From Tetmemena sp. SeJ-2015 (Eukaryota > Ciliophora > Spirotrichea > Sporadotrichida > Oxytrichidae), in NCBI GenBank assembly GCA_027382625.1, contig JAJKFJ010023213.1, positions 1 to 64,000 on the forward strand: a stretch of DNA of 64,000 bases. Reading direction: 5' to 3'. Positions 13,440 to 24,139 of the stretch are shown here, in pieces. The notes under the pieces were generated by a model. That model saw nothing but the letters and a program-made list of their open reading frames with translations, was not told the origin of the DNA and ran no database searches. The translations under genes were made by a program, and so were the position numbers. How positions within the stretch are numbered: the stretch's first letter is position 1; the number at the start of each line of letters is the position of its first letter.

Positions 13440-14480
13440 TTATAATCTTCTTAGTCTTCTAAGTTAAGAGCCACCTTAATTTGTCGCGCTAAGATGAGTT
13501 TATTTGCTCTTGTGGTTTTGTAAGTCGATCTATAAAAATAGTATGAGATCGCATAAAATACCAGAAATTCAATAAGATTGCTATGGATGACCAGAGAAAT
13601 GGTTTATATATTTAAAAAAAATAAAAAAACATATATAAATATCTGAATTTTTTTAATGCAGTCGATGTTGATTTTAGATATTAGTTTTAATCTTATTTTT
13701 ATCCCGATTTATTAAATTATTCTAAATCGTAAAACAACCGTGAATTAATTGTACTGCAGGTGTTGTAAAATTCTAAAGTGAGCTAAAGAATATAAATCTA
13801 AACAAAAACATATCTACGTTGACTAGTACTACGGAAAATGGAAGCTTGATCGCCAGCAGAATATTTTATCAAAGCCAAAAGAATTTTGTTTGAAAGTTTA
13901 TAATTTGAATTTATAAATCAAAAAGATAGAGAATCGTTTCTAGTGAGAATATAAAGCTCCATTCACATTTTTATTACAAATAAGTCTAATTATCTGTCCT
14001 TAATATATAATTTTATTTAATTTATAGAAATATAATTATTCATTTGAAGCTGATAAGATGAATTAAGCTGAAGAAGTTTTGTTTTAAATATTTAATCATT
14101 TCAAAAATTAAAATAAAAAGAAATCTAAAATCATTTTGTATCAAATAATATTTTTAGAGTCTAGGCTCTAAAATTTAATTACCAGAAAGTTCATACAGAA
14201 ACTTCTAATGTTAATGGATTTTAAAATCTCAAAATAGAGGAAATTTAAGACAGAAAATATTGCTATCTAAGGAAAGGTAGATGCTCTGAATAACAATTGA
14301 TATTTCTATATGCAATTCTGAGAGTCTGTACATATTTTAAGTTCAGGAAGAAATTCATAAAATAAAAAAAAAAATCACAAAGAGTCAATTAAGATTTAAT
14401 TGAGTTATTTAATATTAGAATCCGCATCAGCAAAGAGAAGATCACAGAGACCTTGAGAAACTAGTTGGTTAATGAGAAAT
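13440..14480 (+). pseudogene. Decayed copy C of the DHHC locus
   Basis: A short remnant of the first membrane region (13440-13600, like 3890-4080) is directly followed by the Cys/His segment (13650-13900, with LNYSKS and a YYGKWKLD-like stretch) and then coiled-coil remnants. The DHHC domain is deleted. Frames are broken throughout. Confidence 0.65.
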
Positions 14481-14580
14481 TAGAGGAAGAGTGCCACCAA
14501 ATAATAAATAAGATAAACTAACAACGATATATAATACCTAGAGTCCACTAATTAATGTTAACAATACACAAACATCACTC

Positions 14581-15687
14581 ATTGAATAATGATCACTCCT
14601 GACTTATTGTCAGCCATCTAATTTTAAAAAATCCTTAAAATCGATTTAAATGAATTTGTAAATATGATTATTACTAATTCAAAATGAAAATATTTTGGAC
14701 TACTCTATATACTGCCAGAAGAAGGAATTTAAATTAATAAGAATTAACTTTATTTTTTATCTAATAATTTAATTTATCTTTTTTATTTGATGGGGCAATA
14801 AGCTCACATCTAAAATTATCTGAAATCAATTAAGGTGGTATGAAAGCTATTTATCATCTTTTAAAAAATTAAAAATCGGTATTTTAAAATTTCACTTCCA
14901 ATTATTAGTATTACTTAGTCCAAAATATAAATAAATTTGTAATAGTGAAGGTTCATAAATATCAAACTCAAATATTAAATTATTACAGTAAAAAAAGTTA
15001 ATGAGTCTTAACTCTGGCCTACTTATTTACCTTCCATTATAGCAAATCTTCTATCTTAAATAAAATTAAAAAATTCATTTAAAAAATAAACTCAAGATTT
15101 GTTCATATAAAGAGTATAAATTTATTTTTTGTTTAAAAATTCCAAGTTTTTATATTCATTTCCAGTACTATCTTTAAATCCAAATCCTACTGATTAAAAT
15201 GAAGGAGGACCTAAGTAAAAATTCTTATTTATTACAAATGAAATTATATGTGGATTTTAAAAATTAGTTTAACTTATTTCCCTCATTTATTATTTCTTTA
15301 AAGTAAAAAAAATTCTTAAATAATATAAATTCGTCTTATATTTTAAAAATGGATTTAAAGAAGTGGAAAATAAAAAAATATTAATCATACAAATTTTAAT
15401 AATTTTTATATTTAAATATTTGTTAATTTATTTTAAAAAAAAAGAATGTTAAAATCACAGAAACAATTATCAAAACTTTGGAAATGAAGTTATTTAAGTT
15501 CTCTAATAAATATCTCAATATTAATAAAGAAATGAAAATAGATTTGAGAGCTAAGGGAAAATTTGATGTCTAAGTTTACAATATAAAGCAGAAAGAATAT
15601 TTAATAATTTATATTTTAAATATGATACTGGTTTCTCAAATTAATCAACCTTAATTTCTTTAATGATTATAATCATCAGGTTCTAAT
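14581..15687. repeat. Direct repeat, copy 1 (1.1 kb)
   Basis: Matches 16455-17561 at a constant offset of 1,874 bp with no indel seen and only a few substitutions (for example AATAT versus AAAAT near 15319/17193). It carries the uninterrupted form of the transposon insertion site (TTCTAATGTTAG at 15681-15692). Confidence 0.9.
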
Positions 15688-16430
15688 GTTAGTTTTAATT
15701 TTTATAATTTATTTTCTTGATCTATTAATTATTCTAAATCGAAAAGCAATAATGACGAATTTGCTGCAAGTATTTGAAAGTTCTAAAATATGAGGCTCAA
15801 TTAAAAGCAGGACATGCTTCCCCTACTAATTAATATACAGTATTGATAACTTTTAAAGGAATTTTCATCTTAATAATATTTATTTACGTTACCAAGTACT
15901 AGGAAAAATACAAACTCCATCACCTGCAGAATTTCAATTAAAATCTAAAGAATGTTGATTAATTTTATTATTATTTGAATTATAATTTTCTTTATTGTCT
16001 TTAATTTTATTTATTTGAGTAGAAAGTTTAAATATTCAATCATGTCAAAAATTAAAATAAAAACAAATCTAAAATCATTTTGTATTAGATTATTTTTTAG
16101 AGTCTAGGCTCTAAAATTTAATTACCAGAAAGTTCATCCAAGTAGCTCCAGAGACCTCTAATGATAACTAATATTAAAATCACAAAATAGAGGAAAATTT
16201 AAGAGAGAAAATATTGCTACTCTAAGGAAAGGTAGATGCATGTACAATTCTGAGAGTCTGTAAAAATTTTAAGTTCAGGAAGAAATTCATAAAATAAAAA
16301 AGTCACAAAGATTCAATTAAGATTTAATTGAGTTGTTTAATAGTAGAATCCGCATCAGCAAAGAAAAGATCAAAGAGACATTTGGAAACTAGTTGGCTAA
16401 TCAAAAATTAGAGGGAGAGTGGCGCTAATT
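15550..16430 (+). pseudogene. Decayed copy D of the DHHC locus tail
   Basis: Begins with the stretch equivalent to 6690-6890 and continues through the Cys/His segment (SKSKAIMTN-like, CKYLKVLKYEAQ-like). It loses frame and has an internal deletion after 15900. A coiled-coil remnant (16030-16430) is shared with copy C. No intact frame longer than about 40 codons. Confidence 0.6.
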
Positions 16431-16454
16431 AAAACATAAGTTAAACTATCTACC

Positions 16455-17561
16455 AATGAATTATGATTACTCCTGACTTGTTGTCAGCCATCTAATTTAA
16501 AAAAATCCTTAAAATCGATTTAAATGAATTTGTAAATATGATTATTACTAATTCAAAATGAAAATATTTTGGACTACTCTATATACTGCCAGAAGAAGGA
16601 ATTTAAATTAATAAGAATTAACTTTATTTTTTATCTAATAATTTAATTTATCTTTTTTATTTGATGGGGCAATAAGCTCATATCTAAAATTATCTGAAAT
16701 CAATTAAGGTGGTATGAAAGCTATTTATCATCTTTTAAAAAATTAAAAATCGGTATTTTAAAATTTCACTTCCAATTATTAGTATTACTTAGTCCAAAAT
16801 ATAAATAAATTTGTAATAGTGAAGGTTCATAAATATCAAACTCAAATATTAAATTATTACAGTAAAAAAAGTTAATGAGTCTTAACTCTGGCCTACTTAT
16901 TTACCTTCCATTATAGCAAATCTTCTATCTTAAATAAAATTAAAAAATTCATTTAAAAAATAAACTCAAGATTTGTTCATATAAAGAGTATAAATTTATT
17001 TTTTGTTTAAAAATTCCAAGTTTTTATATTCATTTCCAGTACTATCTTTAAATCCAAATCCTACTGATTAAAATGAAGGAGGACCTAAGTAAAAATTCTT
17101 ATTTATTACAAATGAAATTATATGTGGATTTTAAAAATTAGTTTAACTTATTTCCCTCATTTATTATTTCTTTAAAGTAAAAAAAATTCTTAAATAAAAT
17201 AAATTCGTCTTATATTTTAAAAATGGATTTAAAGAAGTGGAAAATAAAAAAATATTAATCATACAAATTTTAATAATTTTTATATTTAAATATTTGTTAA
17301 TTTATTTTAAAAAAAAAGAATGTTAAAATCACAGAAACAATTATCAAAACTTTGGAAATGAAGTTATTTAAGTTCTCTAATAAATATCTCAATATTAATA
17401 AAGAAATGAAAATAGATTTGAGAGCTAAGGGAAAATTTGATGTCTAAGTTTACAATATAAAGCAGAAAGAATATTTAATAATTTATATTTTAAATATGAT
17501 ACTGGTTTCTCAAATTAATCAACCTTAATTTCTTTAATGATTATAATCATCAGGTTCTAAT
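16455..17561. repeat. Direct repeat, copy 2 (1.1 kb)
   Basis: Partner of 14581-15687 at an offset of 1,874 bp. Its right end is cut by the 997-bp inverted-repeat element that begins at 17562. Confidence 0.9.
17559..17561. repeat. AAT target duplication, left
   Basis: AAT directly precedes the element; the same AAT follows it at 18559-18561. The empty site at 15685-15687 has a single AAT. Confidence 0.88.
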
Positions 17562-18558
17562 CCCTTCATTTCATAAGTAAACCGATTTTATGATCATTAA
17601 TTATATAGAATAAAAATGGAAGCTCTTGACGAAGGGAGAGACACAAATAAGACAAATAATTAAAAAAAATTTAGGGCTTTTAATTAAATATAGGAACCCG
17701 AGCTCTCAAATACTAAAAGGTAAATTATATTTATATTTAATAATTTCTATTTCACTACAATGTCTGCAGACTTCTTTTTAATTATTATTCGAAATTATTA
17801 TTTCAAATTCAACTCTGATGACAGAGACTAATGCTTCAAATAATTCTGCATGCAATAATCTTAGGATTATATAATTTACATGCAAAATCTTAGGCTTATA
17901 TTTAATTTTTTATACTTAACCATAACCAAATAATTATTAGCTTATCTTATAAATTAAATAACAACTTAAATTTAGAATTCATTATAATAAAAAGTAGAAG
18001 AAATTAAGAGTTTAATTTCTTTTCCCTATTCTGAGGAATAATTATTCAGTTAATTTAAATTTCATGCTTTATTAAATTGTTGGATTCATGAGTAACTATA
18101 ATAACTATATAATTAAATTAGGCGGCCTAATAATTAAATCAGTTTTCTAATTAATTTTTCAATCTGATGCAATCTCAGCCACAAATTTTAACACAATTCA
18201 CATTTTAATTTAGTTTAAAGAAATAAATGGTAAACTATTTTAAATTTGCAAGAATAATTATATTAAAAGTTGTATTTATAAATAGAGGGATTTTTGCTTC
18301 ATAGTTAAGAGAATATAACTTAAAGTCTTCTTATAAATTTAATTAATTTCAGAAAATAATATTTAAGTTTGAAGAATTGATTCACATAAATTTTCCACAT
18401 TATAAAGTATTTGCTAGAGAGGATGAGTATCCATTTATATGCAATATATTAGTAAATTAATTAAAATGACACAATGCAGAATTATTCTCCTCAGAGCTTC
18501 AATAATTCTTTAATAATATACAGCTATGTTAAAATCGGAAATCATAAAAAATGAAGGG
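17562..18558. mobile_element. 997-bp non-autonomous TIR element, AAT duplication
   Basis: The left end is CCCTTCATTT and the right end AAATGAAGGG, a perfect 10-bp terminal inverted repeat. An imperfect extension keeps CCGATTTTA at positions 21-29 of both ends. It is flanked by AAT on both sides. The near-identical repeat copy at 15685 carries the unoccupied site with one AAT, so the insertion is directly demonstrated. The 3-bp A-N-T duplication is that known for TBE elements of Oxytricha, but these ends lack the C4A4 telomeric repeat of TBE termini. No ORF of useful size lies inside and the interior is AT-rich, so it must have been mobilised in trans. A MITE-like relative of TBE/IS630-Tc1 elements is an inference from the duplication only. 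Confidence 0.88.
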
Positions 18559-18561
18559 AAT
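18559..18561. repeat. AAT target duplication, right
   Basis: Second copy of the 3-bp duplication flanking the 997-bp element. Confidence 0.88.
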
Positions 18562-19560
18562 GTTAGCTTTAATTTTTATAATTTATTTTCTTGATCTATT
18601 AATTATTCTAAATCGAAAAGCAATAATGACGAATTTGCTGCAAGTATTTGAAAGTTCTAAAATATGAGGCTCAATTAAAAGCAGGACATGCTTCCCCTAC
18701 TAATATACAGCTGTGATAACTTTTAAGGAATTTTCATCTTAATAATATTTATTTACGTTGCCAAGTACTAAGAAAAATACAAACACTATCACCTGCAGAA
18801 TTTCAATTCAAAATCTAAAGAATGTTGATTAATTTTATTTTTATTTGAATTATAATTTTCTTTATTGTCTTGAATTTTATTTATTTGAGTAGAAAGTTTA
18901 AATATTTAAACAGGTCTACAATTAAAATAAAATCAAATTCAGAATCATTTTGTATCAGATTATATTTTTAGAGTTTAGACTCTTAAAATTAATCACGACA
19001 AAGACTGTCCAAAATAACTAAAAAACCACCACAAATCATGGCAATTGAATTGGGCAGCCACAGGAAGTTTTCTAATAAACTATCATAGAAAATGCGAGCG
19101 ATGGAGAGAAAAAATCAACAACGATGAATAAAGTTCATAATTGAATAATTTCTTTTAAAAACATCATAACTTCCATGATTTTCAAAATAACCAAAGGGAG
19201 ACTGTTGACTCTAGTTGTGCCGCTTTAATTATGGACTAAGAGCATCAGATCGAGCGGATATATGCATCTTCGATATTCATTGAAGATGACAAACCTACTT
19301 TTTACTTCGAGCCCTATCTCTTTTTAATAATTTTAAATCTTTGTAAAACATTTTAATCTCCACCAGACTCTAAAACAAGTGAAAAAGAAATTTAAAGAGC
19401 ATTTTATTATTTATAAGCTGCCTGTAACCTTAAGCAACAAGCAGATTTTATTTCCCCATAGTTTCGTAATAGCGATTCCGAAGAAGAGATGGACATTTTT
19501 CCCACTACCACCATCTTCAAGTCTAAATACTATTTTTTTCTTCCAATTTTTTTAAGAAGC

Positions 19561-21582
19561 CCTAACAATACTTAAATGTACACTACATCCAGAAAAATAA
19601 TTAAATTGAAAATTAAAGCCTCCAAGACTACAAGTTCACTTTAACTATAATTAATATTTTATTAAAGTCACATCAGATATAAAAATGTGTGGGGTAAAAT
19701 TGATAGAAACATTTCTTTATAATTTGATAATTAATTCTCATCTAGATTTGAAATTAATAGAAGAATTATAAAATATATTTCTGATTTACTAAAAGTTGCA
19801 TTATTCTAAACTTAATAATAAAGATTATTTGTATATAATGAAATTTAGAGAGAGACTAGTTCTCATTAAAACATACGGATTTCGTATGGCAATTAATGCT
19901 CTCAGGCCCCTCCTAAATAAATATTATTCAATCATTGATCCTAATACTAAACCCTGGCACACTATTGATCGCTAACAAATTTAATGAAACTTTAAATTAG
20001 AAAATTTTATTTTATTTATTTATAATACTTAAAAATATTTTAGTAATCTCTCCTTTAATTACCAGAATGTAGGAATTTAAAATATAAGAAATAAATAAAT
20101 ATTTAATTTTATTAATATTTTATTTATCTTATTTATTTATTAGAGCAATAGGCTCAAATTCAAAATTGAATTGATTTGAGTTACTCACATAAATAATTTA
20201 AGGTGAGAGATCAACACCTTAAAAATAAAAAAAATGCTTTTCTTAAAAAAAGAAATTACACCTACAATATAATTAAATCACACAGCTATCAATAACTATT
20301 ATATTTATGAGAACAGGCTGTCATAAACTTTAAACATAGTTATAATTAATTTTCTAACAAATTTAATCTCTCCTCTAGTCTATAATTATTTTCTCTCTTC
20401 TACCTATTATTCCATCTTCAACAAAAATTACATATTTTTTAATTAATTAAACTCTATTTTTATACATATTAAAAGATTATTATTAAAGTGCAACTAAAAT
20501 TTATAATTTATATATCTGCTTTTTTCCTTTAAAAATAATTAAGGAAAATATATTTTAAAATATATGATTAAAACAGACTCAGACTTTATATATTTATCTT
20601 CAGTGCTACATTAATTTTAAATCCTAATTATTATAATGGAGTTGCACCAATAGAGAAATACTAATTATTCCTAATAAGTAAAACTTTTTAATAATTTAAT
20701 TAATTCCTTTATTTTATTTTAACTTGAAAGTAATTAAAAATAAATTTAAAATGTTTCTAAATAAAATAATAAATTTAAATATAATCATTTGCTTTATGGT
20801 AGTAAAGAGAATTTATAAATTTTAATTTTCTAAATTTACTAACTTTTATGATAGCGTGATTAATTTTTTAATATAATAACATCACTTCAGTATGTTTATA
20901 CTACAATCCGATGGTTTCTTTCTTCGCACTGAGTTTTACTACTTTAAAATAAATTAAACTTAAAGTTTCAATTATTAGAATTGAGAATATCTTTTCTAAG
21001 TAAAACAATATATCACCAGTAAATTGTAATTTTAATTTACTTGTCTTCTAATTATTATTCCTTAAAGTTAAATCTCCCAAACAACTATAATAATATTTTC
21101 TGTCTCTGCTCGCATTTTATTTTAGTTATATCATTCTCTCCTGACATAAAAATCCATCTCCCAATTTATCTCATATACCAAATATAATGATGAGAGGATG
21201 AAGAGACAATTTATAAATATAGTATAGACGTAGGTAGTTAATTTATATTAGGTTTTTATAGACTGAGAAGTTTCTATTATCTTTAATTTTGATTAAGCTA
21301 ATACTATTATCTTATTTATTCCTATTATTGCGAGAATTAATTTCCTCTATTTTTAAAATATTGAGGTTATAAATTAACTTACATTTAAAATAGAGCTGAC
21401 CAACTTAAATTCAAAATTAGAACTCTCAATGATAAAAAGAGACTCAGAGGATTGGCTTGCCCTGCTCGATCGATTAAATTATTTTTTCACACTTGAAGAG
21501 ATATATTAATACTACTTTATAGTAAGAGGAAAATTAATTCTGTATTAAATATCATATTTTATTTCTAAAGACAACCATAGTA
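19561..21582. other. AT-rich spacer related to 8.3-10.6 kb
   Basis: No coding frame. Blocks at 20120-20230, 20620-20680 and 21430-21480 repeat, in the same order, blocks of the flank of the intact locus. This marks the far end of the duplicated region. Confidence 0.6.
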
Positions 21583-23302
21583 ATGCCTAAGAACGACACA
21601 AAGGTAAGAATCCCATTCCCTCTTTAATTCAAAACACATAAATCTTAAACTATAAGAGCCATATGCAAGTTGCAAAGATTGCTTAAGAAAACAGCTCTAA
21701 GTTTATGCACTCTATTGAATAAGCATATGCTAAAAGATATTATAGAAAGCCCAACTCGCAAAGAGAAAGACATCTGTGGATTCCAACCCAGCTGCAAGAA
21801 CTAAGAGCGCAGAGTCATCTCGCAGACAGTCCCTTGACGAGACCAAGGCAGCTCTGAACAGAAGACAAGCTAAAGACAAAAAGACAGGCCAACAAGCTTA
21901 GACTAAAGCCAAATAGCCAGTCAAGAAGGTCGTCCAACCAGAGAGTGAGATATTAATTTAAGGGTATACATAGTTTAAAGTGAGGACGAAGAAGAAAGCG
22001 AAGAGGATCAATTATTAAGACTAGACTCCTTATTTGTTTAATGGAAGTTCCCATTGCTAAGACAGCCGGAAAGAGATCTAGAGGCAACTCAAATGTCAGT
22101 GCTACTCTAAAGTCAAAGAAGCAACAGGCTGTCGCTGAATCTGATAGCGAGGGTGATGATGATGATTCTCAGCTAGATGATGACTCTGAAGAGGATTCAG
22201 ATGCCGATGCTGCTAGTGGCAGTGATGAAGAAGATGACGAGAGACCTGACAATGCATATGTCTCGATAGATAAGTAATAGTTATGTAATGCTACTAAATT
22301 CGCTGAGTCAAGTGAAATCTTCGTTGGAAACATTCCCTTTACCACTACTCCCGAGGCACTCAAGAAAGTCTTCTCTAAGTATGGAGAAATCGAAAAGATC
22401 TCCATCCCCATGTCAGGCAAGAGAATGAAGGGCTACTCTTTCATTAAGTACTCGAACAGACAAGAAGCCGAGGATGCAGTAGAAGGCATGCACGGCAAAG
22501 AGTTCGAAGGAAGAGACCTCAAGGTAAATTTCTCAAGCGGCGCAGCAACTGAAAAGGAGCCAAAGAAACAAGATTCATCAGACTCCAAGCCATAAGGCGA
22601 ATCTCAGTCAAAGGTAGTTTACATTTAAAAGAATTCTTATGAAGAAAGTCTTAAACATCATCTATTCAAAATGAGGATTAGTCTTTATGGGAAATATGAG
22701 CTATAGCACTGATGAGGCCAGCATCAAGAAATTCTTCAGCTCATGCGGAACAGTTGTTGGAATCAGAATTGCTCTTCAAGATGATGGCAAAAAGAAGGGT
22801 TTCTGTCATGTGGAATTCGAAACACCCGAAGCTGCCAAGTTAGCAGTTGCTCTTAATGGAAATGATCTCGATGGAAGAGCTGTCAAGGTCGACATTAGTG
22901 AAAAGCTTAAGAATAAGAGAGCTGAAGATGGAAGTTGGGCTGAGCGCAGAGGCCGCGGTGGTTTCAGAGGAAGAGGAGGCGACAGAGGTGGCTTCAGAGG
23001 TGGAGATAGAGGAGGATTCAGAGGTGGAGATCGCGGTGGATTCAGAGGCGGCTTCAGAGGAGGCGACAGAGGTGGCTTCAGAGGAGGCGACAGAGGTGGC
23101 TTTCAGAGGAGGTGACAGAGGCGGCTTCAGAGGAGGCGACAGAGGCGGATTCAGAGGTGGAGACAGAGGTGGATTCAGAGGCAGAGGAGGTGATAGAGGT
23201 GGCTTCAGAGGCAGAGGTGGTGATAGAGGTGGTTTCAGAGGAGGTGATAGAGGTGGATTCAGAGGCGGCTCTAGAGGTGGCTTCAGAGGCGGCAGAGACT
23301 GA
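21583..23302 (+). CDS. Nucleolin/Nsr1-like protein with two RRMs and RGG tail
   Basis: Probable nucleolar protein of ribosome biogenesis. ATG at 21583 (MPKNDTK) is followed by an interruption beginning GTAAG, then a basic Ser/Lys/Ala region, acidic blocks ([18 protein letters not shown]), a first RRM (RNP2 IFVGNI; RNP1 MKGYSFIKY at about 22310-22540), a linker, a second RRM (RNP2 VVFMGNM across an IES; RNP1 KKGFCHVEF at about 22680-22895), and a long [11 protein letters not shown] tail to TGA at 23300-23302. The domain order acidic-RRM-RRM-GAR is that of yeast Nsr1 and nucleolin. IESs at 21944 and 22615 are resolved; another lies near 22000-22043. The tail has a one-base shift at about 23100-23103 (GGCTTTCAG where sister repeats read GGCTTCAG). 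Without correction it would stop at 23114. Confidence 0.9.
21944..21978 (+). other. IES with AGTGAG pointer in nucleolin-like gene
   Basis: AGTGAG at 21944-21949 and 21979-21984. Removal joins PESE to an acidic DEEESEED stretch in frame. Confidence 0.85.
22615..22678 (+). other. IES with TAGT pointer in second RRM
   Basis: TAGT at 22615-22618 and 22679-22682. Removal gives [13 protein letters not shown], restoring the RNP2 strand of RRM2, which is otherwise stopped by TGA. Confidence 0.88.
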
Positions 23303-24139
23303 GAATGTCAAAAGTTTGGAACCATACTATACTTTAATTAGCACTATACATCTTCATATTTCAATCTAAGTCTAGACTTCCACTCCATTATAATGATAGA
23401 TTTTGTAAATTTAGTTTAATTAATTATAAGTTAGAGATTAAGACTAATCTTGCCCGAGATGTGAGCAAGTTTTTATTGACTGAGTGATAGCTTAAATAAC
23501 TGATAGAACACATATCTAAATAAGTAATGTAATATGTATAAATACCTATTAGATTTGTAATAAAAATATCTTTAGTTGACTATATGGTTGCTTTTTTAAC
23601 TTGCTTCTTTATATATTCTTCTATAATTTCCACTGGTTGCTTAATATATTTGGATATGTTTGGTTGCCCATATTTAAGTAAAAATATTCATTCTCAAAAC
23701 ATATCTCAAATTTAGAAATAAATATCATAATTATGAGCCACAATTGTTATAGTGAACTATGTGATATTTTTTTTAAGAAACTCTGAGACTCACTTAACTA
23801 ACTCTCCAGAGCTACAAAAATCTGTGAGCTCCTCTAATAAAAGTAGCTTAATTAAACATGCAGCTACCTCGTGCATACTTGTAACTTTAGTCTTTCAGCT
23901 TCAAGGTTTCGAAGTAATTGTGATAGCTAGCATGGAATTTTAAATACTGCTTAGCTTTTTAGTTAGTAGTCTGGGGCAAACCATTTATAAATAGTTATTT
24001 TACTTTAGTATATAATCTTCTCTCAATCTCTATCTCTCTTTAGTGATATTTATAATCAAATAAATGTTTAAAATGTTTTCATAAATATTCATTAATTACT
24101 TTATAGAAAAATTATAATGCTCTCATGCGTTTCAATTTT
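23303..24139. other. AT-rich spacer, no gene seen
   Basis: AT-rich sequence between convergent genes. Short frames (for example around 23752-23943) lack coding character. Confidence 0.45.

Larger units (their letters stand above)
17425..19560 (+). pseudogene. Copy E of the DHHC locus tail, split by a transposon
   Basis: Equivalent to copy D, but interrupted at 17562-18558 by the inverted-repeat element. It resumes at 18562. The distal part (19195-19320) is still readable as SSCAALIMDQEHQIERIYAS and KPTFYFEPYL. At 19460-19520 it reads NSDSEEEMDIFPTTTIFKSK, so this portion has kept its frame better than copies B-D. Upstream membrane and DHHC parts are absent. Confidence 0.65.

Noticed and set aside
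17562..18558. TBE transposon
   Set aside because: The ends lack the telomeric C4A4 repeat of TBE termini, and there is no transposase, kinase or zinc-finger ORF inside.
23078..23369. Overlapping Ser/Glu/Ala-rich frames across the RGG region
   Set aside because: Low-complexity alternative frames of the GGN repeat. The RGG frame is the one continuous with the two RRMs.
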